Source of the DNA: Acidimicrobiales bacterium
GTDB taxonomy: Bacteria > Actinomycetota > Acidimicrobiia > Acidimicrobiales > SZUA-35
Assembly (NCBI GenBank): GCA_028285495.1
Contig: JANQPB010000022.1
Span: forward strand, 189,969-253,968
Reading direction: 5' to 3'
Length of the DNA: 64,000 nt
The notes under the pieces were generated by a model, which saw only the letters and a program-made list of their open reading frames with translations, was not told the origin of the DNA and did no database searches. Shown here piece by piece: positions 1-7,720 of the stretch (positions are counted from its first letter, which is position 1; each line of letters begins with the position of its first letter). The position numbers and the translations under genes are program-made.

Positions 1-1
1 G

Positions 2-289
2 CTGGCCACCGACTTCCGGGCGTGCATGGACTACGGCGACGCGCTGGAGCGGGCGGCGGCGGTCACCTGCCCCGTCGAGGTGGTCATCGGATCGGCTGAC
101 AAGATGACCCCGCCACGGGCGACCGCCAAGCTCGTCGAGGCACTGCGTGACGGCGCCGCAGCATCGGTCGAGGTGACGACGCTCGCCGACAGCGGCCACA
201 TGATGATGGTGGAGTCGCCGGCCGCCGTGCGACGGGTGCTGGCATCGGCCGGGAGCGGCCCCGGTCAGGATGCGAGCGACTCGATGTAG
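2..289 (+). CDS. Alpha/beta hydrolase, C-terminal fragment
   Basis: This is the C-terminal ~95 residues of an alpha/beta-fold hydrolase; the start lies before the window. The visible part holds the strand leading to the acid residue (VVIGSADKMTPP) and the segment carrying the catalytic histidine (SGHMMMVESP), in the order expected for the family. The nucleophile elbow is off the left edge, so substrate and subclass cannot be told. Its last 25 bases overlap the end of the convergent cytochrome gene. Confidence 0.75.
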   Translation: MATDFRACMDYGDALERAAAVTCPVEVVIGSADKMTPPRATAKLVEALRDGAAASVEVTTLADSGHMMMVESPAAVRRVLASAGSGPGQDASDSM

Positions 290-702
290 GCGACGATGGC
301 GTCGACCTCGTCGTCGCTCATCTCGATCGCCGGCATCGGCACCACGACGAAGCCGTCGACGACCTCGGCCGCAGGCTGCTCGATGGCCCGGACGAGGTAG
401 TCGCGGTCGACGACGACGGTCGAGCCGTCGGTGAGGCGCTCGACGGAGCCGTCCAGGCCCAGCCACGTCGGCCCGACGCCGTCGGTGCCGTCGGCCGAGT
501 GGCACGAGACGCAGTTGCGGTCGACGGCCAGCCGGCGTCCGGCCTCCGCCTGCGGGTCGGGTGCGGCGGCTGCGGCCGGTCGGTCGACTGCGGTCCCGGC
601 CGCCGCCGGGGTTTCGAGGTCGGTGCCGCCGGCACAGGCTGCGAGCACCAGGGTGACGGCGACCGGGGCGACGACCCGGACCGCGGCCGCCACGACGCTC
701 AC
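265..702 (-). CDS. Class I cytochrome c, lipoprotein
   Basis: A 145-residue small c-type cytochrome. The N-terminus is a lipoprotein signal (VTLVLAACAGG, lipobox cysteine about residue 23), followed by an Ala/Pro-rich spacer and one haem site, CVSCH at about residues 64-68; a likely axial Met lies in VPMPAIEM. It should sit on the outer face of the membrane and pass electrons. The start is the GTG whose last three bases begin the stop of the upstream cupredoxin gene (GTGA overlap), so the two are translationally coupled. A longer reading extending to 1227 is not protein-like. Its partner enzyme (oxidase or dehydrogenase) is not in view. Confidence 0.85.
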   Translation of the reverse strand: MSVVAAAVRVVAPVAVTLVLAACAGGTDLETPAAAGTAVDRPAAAAAPDPQAEAGRRLAVDRNCVSCHSADGTDGVGPTWLGLDGSVERLTDGSTVVVDRDYLVRAIEQPAAEVVDGFVVVPMPAIEMSDDEVDAIVAYIESLAS

Positions 703-1520
703 GACACCACCTCCAGGACGCCGCTCATGCCCCGCTGGCGGTGCTCGCCGACCGAGCAGTGGAAGGCCACCGTCTCGGGCAGCTCGCCGGCGTCGAACTC
801 GATCACCGACCAACGCCGGGCCGGTACCCAGACCTCGAGGTCGATGGCGTCGATCGTGACCGTGTGGGGGACGTCGGTCGGGTTGTCGAGACGGAACCGG
901 TGGGTCCCCGACCGGTCGATGGTGACCACGCCGGGGTCGTAGCGGTCGTTGAGCAGGTCGATCGTCGGCAGGGCCGCCAGCTCGGCATGGGACAGGTCTC
1001 GACCGAAGCCCGGATGGTCGGCCACGGCCGGGGCGAGCACGAGGAACGCCAGGCCGAGCGCGAGGCCCCCGACGGCCGCAACCGACCAGGGCGGCGTCGG
1101 GTCCGGCGGCTCGGTCCGGGGCTCGTCCGTTGACGGAGCCGAGGGTCGGCCCCGAAGGCCGACCGTCATGGCGGCCGCGGTGCCGAGGCCGAGGGTGACG
1201 AGGCTGACGACGCCGTACCAGCGCCACGCCACCGAGTCGACGGCCGACAGGTTGAAGGCCAGCTCCCGGCTGGCGGGGGACGCGAACAGGGCGATCGGGA
1301 ACACGAGGTAGAACCAGCCGGCCAACCGGTACCCGACGACCACCGCGCCGGTGGCGGCGACGAGGGCGATGGCGATCGGCAGCAGGATGGCGTCGACCGG
1401 GCTGACCGCCCGGAAGGCGAAGAGGGCGGCGAAGGCGACCGCACCGCCGAGGGCCAGCGTGCGGGCGACGCCGGTGCCGGTCGACCGCCCGGGTCGGGCC
1501 GTGGTGACCGTGCCGCTCAC
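699..1520 (-). CDS. Membrane-anchored cupredoxin-like protein
   Basis: A 273-residue protein with about four hydrophobic segments in its first 130 residues, a Pro-rich linker, another membrane helix (SVAAVGGLALGLAFLVLAP) and a C-terminal cupredoxin domain. Type 1 copper ligands are recognisable as His in VPHTVTI and the Cys/His/Met of HCSVGEHRQRGM near the end. It resembles the copper domain of plastocyanin or COX2-like proteins without a CuA site, and probably shuttles electrons to the cytochrome c encoded next. The start GTG overlaps the epimerase stop by GTGA. The overall architecture is not one I can match to a named family. Confidence 0.75.
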   Translation of the reverse strand: MSGTVTTARPGRSTGTGVARTLALGGAVAFAALFAFRAVSPVDAILLPIAIALVAATGAVVVGYRLAGWFYLVFPIALFASPASRELAFNLSAVDSVAWRWYGVVSLVTLGLGTAAAMTVGLRGRPSAPSTDEPRTEPPDPTPPWSVAAVGGLALGLAFLVLAPAVADHPGFGRDLSHAELAALPTIDLLNDRYDPGVVTIDRSGTHRFRLDNPTDVPHTVTIDAIDLEVWVPARRWSVIEFDAGELPETVAFHCSVGEHRQRGMSGVLEVVS

Positions 1521-2533
1521 GATGCCCGCTCCCCGGCGCGGGCTCGGTACCACTCGACGGTGGTGGCGACGACGTCGGCCAGCGGCGTTGCCTCGACGCC
1601 GAGGCGCTCGGTCGTCTCGGTGCTGTCGACCACCAGGTCGTCGTCGAACTCGTACAGCAGCTCGACCATCTCCCGCACCTCGGGCACGACCAGCCCCAGC
1701 AGGCGAACCTGCCAGCCCCTGCGCCGGCGGAAGCGGGGAGCCACCCCGGCCGCGTCGGCGATGAGGGCGACGAGCTGGCGCTGGGTCACCGCCGGGGCGT
1801 TCGGGGCCAGCCACGCCCGGCCGATGGCGTCGGGATCGGCGGCGGCGGCGACCAGGCTCGCCGCCAGGTCGGGGACGTAGGTCACCGTGTGGCGGGCGTC
1901 CGGATCGCCGAGCAGGTCGGCCCTGCCGCCGGCGACGAGCGGGCCGACGAACCGCTCGCCGTAGGCGGATCCGGTGACGCCGGGGCCGATGAAGTCGCTG
2001 CCCCGGACGGCGACCACCGGCAGCCGTCCGGCCTGGTCGGCCCGGGCCAGCTCGCGCCACATCTCACCCCGGACCGTGCCCTTCCTGGTGGTGGCGGCGA
2101 GCGGGAGGTCTGCGGTGATCGGCCCGCGGACGTGCCCGTAGCCGTAGAGGTTCTCGACGACCGCCAGGGTGGCGCCGGTCGCCGCCGCGCCGTCGACGAT
2201 CCGGCGCTGGAGGGTGGGGAACTCCTCCGGCCAGCGCGTGTAGGCCGGCTGGGCGGCCTGGAACACGACGGTGGCCCCGGCGAGGGCCGGCTCGATCTGG
2301 GCCGGATCGGTCAGATCGGCGGTGACGGCCCGCGAACCGGGGAGGGTGGTCCCCGATCGGGTGACGACGGCCGGTGTGTGACCGCGACCCGACAGCTCGG
2401 CGACGAGGGCTCGACCGACCGGGCCGGCGCCGAGCACCACCGGTCGTTCGAGGGTTGACAGGTGGGCCGCCGTGCCATCGTCGACGGCGCTCTTGTCAAA
2501 CGTTGTTCGTTTTCCAATCGATGATTGATCCAT
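1517..2533 (-). CDS. NAD-dependent epimerase/dehydratase family protein
   Basis: A short-chain dehydrogenase/epimerase-like protein of about 338 residues. The Rossmann nucleotide-binding motif is VVLGAGPVGRAL near residue 32 and the rest follows the extended SDR pattern (YGYGHVRGP, SAYGERFVGP); the active-site Tyr-x3-Lys is not clear. The ATG at 2533 is chosen because a GATGAT hexamer lies 6 bases upstream, matching the leaderless promoters of this genome; the annotation could also start further in. First gene of the epimerase-cupredoxin-cytochrome operon, divergent from the TetR gene, with its start codon inside a large palindrome, so it is probably repressed by that regulator. Confidence 0.75.
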   Translation of the reverse strand: MDQSSIGKRTTFDKSAVDDGTAAHLSTLERPVVLGAGPVGRALVAELSGRGHTPAVVTRSGTTLPGSRAVTADLTDPAQIEPALAGATVVFQAAQPAYTRWPEEFPTLQRRIVDGAAATGATLAVVENLYGYGHVRGPITADLPLAATTRKGTVRGEMWRELARADQAGRLPVVAVRGSDFIGPGVTGSAYGERFVGPLVAGGRADLLGDPDARHTVTYVPDLAASLVAAAADPDAIGRAWLAPNAPAVTQRQLVALIADAAGVAPRFRRRRGWQVRLLGLVVPEVREMVELLYEFDDDLVVDSTETTERLGVEATPLADVVATTVEWYRARAGERAS

Positions 2534-2579
2534 GGGTCGATCATCGATCAAACGGTGTTTGAAAAGCAACGCTCGTTTG
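2497..2579. promoter_or_regulatory. Divergent TetR operator region
   Basis: Between the epimerase and TetR starts lie three related sites reading CAAACGnnGTTnG: 2497-2509, 2549-2561 (perfect CAAAC-N3-GTTTG) and, on the minus strand, 2567-2579 (CAAACGAGCGTTG). Between them, 2517-2548 is a 32-base near-perfect palindrome centred on CCATGG with two mismatches per arm. The palindrome contains the epimerase start codon. Such spacing suggests autoregulation by the neighbouring TetR protein; which motif it binds is inference. Confidence 0.6.
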
Positions 2580-2581
2580 GG

Positions 2582-2587
2582 TAATGT
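2582..2587 (+). promoter_or_regulatory. Minus-10 hexamer TAATGT, leaderless
   Basis: TAATGT ends 7 bases before the ATG of the TetR gene and there is no room for a Shine-Dalgarno site, so the transcript is probably leaderless. Confidence 0.5.
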
Positions 2588-2594
2588 CGGTCAC

Positions 2595-3320
2595 ATGCAG
2601 ACAGAGCCGTCGGCGCCACCGGACGCGCCGGAGAGCCGCCGGGACCGGCAACGGCGGGAGCTGACGGCCGAGATCGTCGCCATCGCCCGCCGCCAGCTGG
2701 CCGAGGGCGGTCGGGCCGGGGTGTCGTGGCGGGCGATCGCCCGCGAGGTCGGGATGAACCCGGCGTCGCTCTACACCTACTTCGCCAGCCTCGACGAGCT
2801 GTTCACCGCCGTCATCATCGACACCTACGGCGGCCTGGCCGACGCCCTCGAACGGGCCCTCGACGCCGCGACCGGCGGTGAAGCACCCACCGATCCACCC
2901 GGCACGAGCGCCGAACGGACCGTCGAGCCCGATCCAGCGCCGCTGGTCGCCGTGGTCCAGGCCTACCGCCGATGGGCCATCGACCACCCGGCCCACTACA
3001 ACCTCATCTTCACCGACCAGATCCCGGGCTACGCCGCGCCGCCGGGCGGGCCGACGGTCGACGCCGAGGTCGACATGCTCCGCCCGCTCATCGCCTCCTT
3101 CGGGCTGGCGGTCGGGCGGGTCGCATCGGTCGAGCAACAAGCCGACGCCCCGCCCGACGTGGTCGCCCGGATGGTCGCCACCTGGGGCACGCTGCACGGG
3201 CTCGTCGCCCTGGAGATCAACAACCACCTCCCCTTCGTCGACCAGCGCGAGGCCCTGCTCGTCGAAGCCGTGCTCCGCGCCGTCGGCGGCGGCTCGGCCC
3301 CGGACGGCTGGACGACCTGA
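2595..3320 (+). CDS. TetR/AcrR family regulator with WHG-type C-terminal domain
   Basis: A 241-residue repressor. The N-terminal helix-turn-helix is clear (SWRAIAREVGMNPASLYTYF, residues ~46-65). The ligand domain ends with ATWGTLHGLVALE, the signature of the TetR_C WHG subfamily. The ATG at 2595 is chosen because of the TAATGT box 7 bases upstream. It probably controls the divergent redox operon through the sites at 2497-2579, and perhaps the flavodoxin-like gene that begins 1 base after it. Confidence 0.85.
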   Translation: MQTEPSAPPDAPESRRDRQRRELTAEIVAIARRQLAEGGRAGVSWRAIAREVGMNPASLYTYFASLDELFTAVIIDTYGGLADALERALDAATGGEAPTDPPGTSAERTVEPDPAPLVAVVQAYRRWAIDHPAHYNLIFTDQIPGYAAPPGGPTVDAEVDMLRPLIASFGLAVGRVASVEQQADAPPDVVARMVATWGTLHGLVALEINNHLPFVDQREALLVEAVLRAVGGGSAPDGWTT

Positions 3321-3321
3321 G

Positions 3322-3777
3322 ATGGCCCGTCTCCTCGTCGTCCACCACACCCCCTCCCCCGCCCTGCACACCCTGTTCGAGCGGGTGCTCGACGGTGCGG
3401 ACCAGCCCGAGCTGGGCGACGTCGAGGTGGTGAGCCGGGCCGCTCTCGCCACAACGGCAAGCGACGTGCTGGCGGCCGACGGCTACGTGATCGGCTCGCC
3501 GGCCAACCTCGGCTACCTCAGCGGGGCGGTCAAGCACTTCTTCGACACCATCTACTACCCGTGCCTGGCCGAGACCATCGGCCGGCCACACGGCCTCTAC
3601 CTGCACGGCAACGACGACTGCACCGGGGCGCTCCGGGCGGCCGAGACGATCATCACCGGGCTGCGTTGGCGGGCGGTGGCCGAACCGGTCGTCGTCACCG
3701 GCGCCCCCGGTCAGGACGATCTCGACCGCTGCTGGGAGCTCGGCGCCGTGGTCGCGGCCAACCTGCTCGATCCGTGA
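3322..3777 (+). CDS. Flavodoxin/NADPH-dependent FMN reductase-like protein
   Basis: A 151-residue flavoprotein-like protein. The first strand and phosphate loop (RLLVVHHTPSPALHTLFERVL) and the isoalloxazine-side loop (YVIGSPANLGYLSGAVKHFFDTIY) match the flavodoxin/NAD(P)H-quinone reductase fold. It follows TetR with a single base between stop and start, so it is co-transcribed and coupled. A role in quinone or flavin redox chemistry is inferred from the fold only. Confidence 0.75.
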   Translation: MARLLVVHHTPSPALHTLFERVLDGADQPELGDVEVVSRAALATTASDVLAADGYVIGSPANLGYLSGAVKHFFDTIYYPCLAETIGRPHGLYLHGNDDCTGALRAAETIITGLRWRAVAEPVVVTGAPGQDDLDRCWELGAVVAANLLDP

Positions 3778-3808
3778 GGCCGATCCGCCCCGCCCCGCCG
3801 TCGCCGGC

Positions 3809-3828
3809 ACCCCGGGGCCTCTCGGGGT
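3809..3828 (+). terminator. Weak hairpin after the flavodoxin-like gene
   Basis: ACCCCG and CGGGGT form a 6-base stem with an 8-base loop in the gap before the ABC operon. There is no T-run; it is only a possible terminator. Confidence 0.3.
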
Positions 3829-3885
3829 CCGATCAGGGTTGACCCCGATGCCGCTTCCCTGCTGGTCCGGGGCATGATGGCAGCC

Positions 3886-4821
3886 ATGACGACCGTCGCA
3901 CGCGAGCACGGGACCGCCCTGGTGGCGGCCGATGGGGTGATGAAGCGGTACGGATCGTTCACGGTCCTGACCGGCGTCGACTTCGTCATCGGCGGCGGCA
4001 TCACCGGGCTGCTCGGCGCGAACGGCACGGGCAAGACCACCCTGCTCGGCATGATGCTCGGCCTCCACCCGACCGATGGCGGCTCGCTCCGGGTGCTCGG
4101 CATCGACCCCTACACCGCCGGGGCCGAGGTGCGGGCCCGGCTCGGCTACGCCCCCGAGCACCACACCCTGCCGCCCGACGTCAAGGCGTCCGACTTCGTC
4201 CGCCACGTCGCCGAGCTGCACGGGTTGCCGAAGCGGGAGGCGACCACCCGGGCCAGCGATGCCCTGTGGCTGGTCGGCCTCGGCGAGGAGCGATTCCGCC
4301 CGCTTGGCACGATGAGCACCGGCCAACGCCAGCGGGTCAAGCTGGCCCAGGCCATCGCCCACGACCCCAGCCTGGTCCTGCTCGACGAGCCGACCGACGG
4401 CCTCGACCCGGTCCAACGAGACGACATGCTGGCCCTGATCAGGCGGGTGGCGACCGAGTACGGGATCGACGTGGTCCTCAGCTCCCACCTGCTCGACGAG
4501 GTCCAGCAGATCTGCGACGGGGCGGTGATCATCGGTGACGGCCGGGTGCTGGCCTCCGGCTCACTCGAGGAGCTCCGGGGCGGCGGCTCCGACATCGTCG
4601 TCGAGCTCGAGGACGCCGCCACCGTGCAACCGGTCGTCGCCGGGCTGCAGGCCCGGGACATCGCGGTCACCGTCGACGGGCGGCTGCTGGTGGCCACCGG
4701 CCAGGACGACCGGGTGTTCGACATCGCCCGAGACGTCTGCGCTCACGCCGGCGCCGGCATCACCCGCCTGAGTCGCCGGCGATTGAGCCTGGAAGACGTG
4801 TTCCTGGAGACGACGTCATGA
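3886..4821 (+). CDS. ABC transporter ATP-binding protein (ABC-2 type), first of two
   Basis: A ~311-residue ATPase subunit of an ABC-2 exporter. Walker A is GANGTGKTT, the signature loop is MSTGQRQRVKLAQAI, Walker B is LVLLDEPTDGLDP and the H-loop is SSHLLDE. A ~90-residue C-terminal tail follows, as in DrrA/NatA-like proteins. Three in-frame ATGs exist (3874, 3877, 3886); 3886 is preferred because CATGAT lies 7 bases upstream in the position of a leaderless minus-10. It overlaps the permease start by ATGA and heads a four-gene operon. The substrate is unknown. Confidence 0.9.
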   Translation: MTTVAREHGTALVAADGVMKRYGSFTVLTGVDFVIGGGITGLLGANGTGKTTLLGMMLGLHPTDGGSLRVLGIDPYTAGAEVRARLGYAPEHHTLPPDVKASDFVRHVAELHGLPKREATTRASDALWLVGLGEERFRPLGTMSTGQRQRVKLAQAIAHDPSLVLLDEPTDGLDPVQRDDMLALIRRVATEYGIDVVLSSHLLDEVQQICDGAVIIGDGRVLASGSLEELRGGGSDIVVELEDAATVQPVVAGLQARDIAVTVDGRLLVATGQDDRVFDIARDVCAHAGAGITRLSRRRLSLEDVFLETTS

Positions 4822-5687
4822 CCGATGCCGCCATCTACGAGCAGGGCTACCGGTCCTACGGCGGCGAGCGGACCGGCGTCGGCGGCGCCATCCGCACCCT
4901 GGTGGCCCACAGCGCCAGGGCCGTTCTCGGCATCGGCCGCTCGGCCCGCCACAAGGTCATGCCGGTTGCCGTCATCCTCATGGCCTACACGCCGGCCGCC
5001 GTCTTCCTCGGCGTCGCCGCCCTGCTCCCCAACGAGATCGAGGGCGAGGTCCTGCCGAGCTACGCCGGCTACTACGGGTTCGTCAGCGCCGCCCTGTTGC
5101 TGTTCGCCTCCTTCGTCGCCCCCGAGCTGCTCTGCACCGATCGCCGCACCGGGATGCTCGGGGTCTACCTCGCCTCCCCGCTCGATCGTCGCACGTACCT
5201 GCTCGGCAAGACGCTGGCCATCGGCTCGATCCTGGCCGTCGTCACCATCGGTCCGCCGCTCGTGCTGCTGATCGGGCTGTGGCTGGCCGACTCCGGGCCT
5301 GACGGCCTCGGCGACGGGCTGCAGCTGGCCTGGCGGATCATCCTGTCGGGCGCGGTGATGAGCGCCTTCTACGCCGCCATCTCGATGGCGGTGAGCGCCG
5401 CCACCGACCGCAAGGGGGCGGCCACCGCCACGATCATCGGCCTCTTCTTCGGCTCGCTGGCGATCAGCAACGCCGTCGTCGAGGCCGGCGACCAGTCCGA
5501 GCTGTACCGGCTCGCCGACCTGGTCTCGCTGCCGTTCGAGCTGACGTCGCGCATCCACGGCGAGGAGGGCGACTGGGCCAGCCGCGACATCTCGACCGGT
5601 CTCATCTGGCTGACCGTGCTCGGCATCATCGTCGGCTGCGGGCTGTTCGTCTGGGACCGCTACCGCCGGATGCTGGTGCGGCGATGA
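4818..5687 (+). CDS. ABC-2 type permease, first of two
   Basis: A 289-residue membrane subunit with about six hydrophobic segments (for example AALLLFASFVAPELL, ILAVVTIGPPLVLLIGLWL and the final VLGIIVGCGLFVW). It contains a Leu/Tyr-rich loop after ELLCTDRRTGMLGVYLASPLDR, typical of ABC-2 permeases. The start overlaps the ATPase stop (ATGA). Its stop TGA is in turn overlapped by the start of a 14-codon ORF. Confidence 0.85.
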   Translation: MTDAAIYEQGYRSYGGERTGVGGAIRTLVAHSARAVLGIGRSARHKVMPVAVILMAYTPAAVFLGVAALLPNEIEGEVLPSYAGYYGFVSAALLLFASFVAPELLCTDRRTGMLGVYLASPLDRRTYLLGKTLAIGSILAVVTIGPPLVLLIGLWLADSGPDGLGDGLQLAWRIILSGAVMSAFYAAISMAVSAATDRKGAATATIIGLFFGSLAISNAVVEAGDQSELYRLADLVSLPFELTSRIHGEEGDWASRDISTGLIWLTVLGIIVGCGLFVWDRYRRMLVRR

Positions 5688-5728
5688 CCGCGGACGGGCA
5701 CTCGCTCGACGAGGAGATGGGCCGATGA
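5684..5728 (+). CDS. Possible 14-residue bridging peptide
   Basis: ATG at 5684 overlaps the permease stop as ATGA; the frame runs 14 codons (begins MTADGHSLDEEMGR) and stops with a TGA at 5726-5728 that overlaps the ATG of the next ATPase, again as ATGA. This could act as a coupling cistron that carries ribosomes across the 37-base gap. It may also be chance; the RBS-like GAGGAG at 5711-5716 could serve the ATPase directly. Confidence 0.3.
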   Translation: MTADGHSLDEEMGR

Positions 5729-6804
5729 CGATCGATTCGACGCCGCCACCGCCGCCGCCACCACCCTCCGAGGGCGCGGCCGGTGCAGCCGTCGCCGACG
5801 GCGCAGCCGGTGCGGTCCCGCCCCCGCCGCCGACCGGCGCCCCCGTGGCCGGCCCGCCGCCGACCCGGCCGGCGCTGCTCGTTCCCCCGACCGCCACCGT
5901 CGTGGTCGACAACGTGTCGAAGGCCTTCGGCTCGCTGGTCGCGGTGTCCGAGGTGTCGTTTGCGATCGAGCCGGGGGTCACCGCCCTGCTCGGCCCGAAC
6001 GGGGCCGGCAAGTCGACGCTGCTCCGGGTGCTCTGCGGCCTCACCCCGCCGACGACCGGCCGCATCCTGATCGGCGGCGGCGACCCGAGGACCGACGCCG
6101 GCGCCAGGGCCCGGGTCGGCCTCGTGCCCCAGCAGGACGGGATCTTCGAGCGCGACACGGTCTACCAGTTCGTCCACCTGGCCGCAGTGCTGGCCGGCGT
6201 CGGCGACCCGCAGGCCGCCGCCAGGGCCGCCCTGAACGCCGTCGAGCTCGACCCGGGCCTCGAGCGACCGCTCGGCGCCTTCTCCAAGGGCATGCGCCAG
6301 CGGGCCAAGATCGCGGCCGCCCTCGTGCACCAGCCGCCGGTGCTGGTGCTCGACGAGCCGCTCAACGGCCTCGACCCGAAGCAGCGGCGGCAGATGATCT
6401 CGCTGTTCCACCGGCTCGGCGACGAGGGCCGGACCGTGCTCGTGTCCAGCCACGTGCTGGAGGAGGTTGAGCGCTTCGGTACCCGGGTGCTCGTCCTGGC
6501 CAAGGGCCGCCTGGCCGCCGAGGGCGACTTCCGGGCCATCCGGGAGCTGATGAACGACCAGCCGCTGACCTACCGGATCGGCTGCTCCGATCCGAGGACG
6601 GTCGCAGCCGAGCTGATCAGCGAGGGCCTGGTCGCCGGGTGCGAGCTGACCGAGGGCGGCGGCCTCGAGATCACCACCGCCGATGCCGTCGGTTTCCGAA
6701 GGCGGCTCCCGGCCATCTGCAGCACCGCCGGGATCCGGCTCGAGGAGCTCACCCCGCTCGACGCCGACCTGGAGAGCGTCTTCCGCTACCTGGTCGGCCC
6801 CTGA
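5725..6804 (+). CDS. ABC transporter ATP-binding protein, second, with Pro-rich N-terminus
   Basis: A 359-residue ATPase. The first ~55 residues are a Pro/Ala-rich tail, including a run of eight prolines, absent from the first ATPase. Then follow Walker A (GPNGAGKST), a Q-loop (LVPQQDGIFE), signature FSKGMRQRAKIAAAL, Walker B VLVLDEPLNGLDP and the switch His (SSHVLEE). GAGGAG stands 8 bases before the ATG. The operon therefore encodes two different ATPases and two different permeases, either two exporters or one heteromeric complex. Confidence 0.88.
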   Translation: MTIDSTPPPPPPPPSEGAAGAAVADGAAGAVPPPPPTGAPVAGPPPTRPALLVPPTATVVVDNVSKAFGSLVAVSEVSFAIEPGVTALLGPNGAGKSTLLRVLCGLTPPTTGRILIGGGDPRTDAGARARVGLVPQQDGIFERDTVYQFVHLAAVLAGVGDPQAAARAALNAVELDPGLERPLGAFSKGMRQRAKIAAALVHQPPVLVLDEPLNGLDPKQRRQMISLFHRLGDEGRTVLVSSHVLEEVERFGTRVLVLAKGRLAAEGDFRAIRELMNDQPLTYRIGCSDPRTVAAELISEGLVAGCELTEGGGLEITTADAVGFRRRLPAICSTAGIRLEELTPLDADLESVFRYLVGP

Positions 6805-6871
6805 CCCGGGTACCCGCCATGCGACGATCGGCCGACAACACCCGCAGGCTCGAAGACGGAGCACCGACGAC

Positions 6872-7690
6872 ATGACCACACCAACGCAGCCTCCCCCGGC
6901 GCCGATGCCGGCCCCCGATCCGAGCCGAACGAGCTTCCCGGCAGCGGCCGACCCGGCCCCCGGTCGCATCCGCACCCCGGGAGCCCTGGGCGCCCTCTAC
7001 CGGCTGGTGCTGCGGCACCAGCTGACCCGGGGTCGCCTGGTGCTGTTCGGCGTCATCCTCACGATCTGCACGATCCTCGGGTGGTTGATCGGCCGCGACA
7101 ACGTGTCCCGGGTCTCCGACGCCGTCGACGTGGTGAGCGCCTTCGGGCTCGGCCTGATCGTCCCGGTCGTTGCCCTCGTGCTCGGGAGCGCAGCCCTCGG
7201 CAACTGGGTCGAGGACGAGACCCTGGTCTACGTGTGGCTGCGGCCGGTGGCCCGGTCCCGGCTGGCGCTGGCCGCGGTGGCCGCAGCGGCGACCGTCGCC
7301 GTGCCCATCACCGTGGTGTCGCTCGGCCTCATGGCCGCCCTCGGCTCCGGCGGCGACGCCGACGCCCTGCTCGGCACGGTCATCGGCACCACCCTCGGCA
7401 GCCTGGCCTACGTGTCGGTGTTCGTCGCCCTCGGCCTGCTGGTCAAGCGGGCTCTGTTGTGGGGCCTGGTGTACGTGTTCATCTGGGAGTTCTTCATCGC
7501 CAGGGCGGGCGACGGCGCCGCCCGACTCTCGATCAACAGCTACGCCTCGTCGCTGCTGGCCGACTACTCCGACCAGAGCATCCGCCTGGCCGATCGCGGA
7601 CTGACCGCCAGCTACGTCGTGCTGCTGGCCGTGTCGTGGGTGGCCCTTGCCTTCACCACCTGGCGGTTGCAGCGGGCCAGCGTGGCCTGA
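6872..7690 (+). CDS. ABC-2 type permease, second
   Basis: A 272-residue membrane protein. A Pro-rich N-terminal tail of ~45 residues mirrors the tail of its ATPase; about six membrane segments follow (FGVILTICTILGWLIG, FGLGLIVPVVALVLGSAALG, LGSLAYVSVFVALGLLV, YVVLLAVSWVALAFTTW). WVEDETLVYVWLRPVARSRL corresponds to the cytoplasmic coupling loop. The ATG at 6872 is the sensible start; upstream codons of the open frame overlap the ATPase gene and do not read as protein. Last gene of the operon, convergent with the dehalogenase. Confidence 0.85.
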   Translation: MTTPTQPPPAPMPAPDPSRTSFPAAADPAPGRIRTPGALGALYRLVLRHQLTRGRLVLFGVILTICTILGWLIGRDNVSRVSDAVDVVSAFGLGLIVPVVALVLGSAALGNWVEDETLVYVWLRPVARSRLALAAVAAAATVAVPITVVSLGLMAALGSGGDADALLGTVIGTTLGSLAYVSVFVALGLLVKRALLWGLVYVFIWEFFIARAGDGAARLSINSYASSLLADYSDQSIRLADRGLTASYVVLLAVSWVALAFTTWRLQRASVA

Positions 7691-7720
7691 GTCCTCGGTG
7701 AGGGGCCGGGCCGGGGCGGC

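Noticed and set aside
6683..6871. N-terminal extension of the second ABC permease
   Set aside because: The extension overlaps the end of the ATPase gene in another frame and reads as Arg/Ser/Pro-rich text; the ATG at 6872 gives a normal permease.
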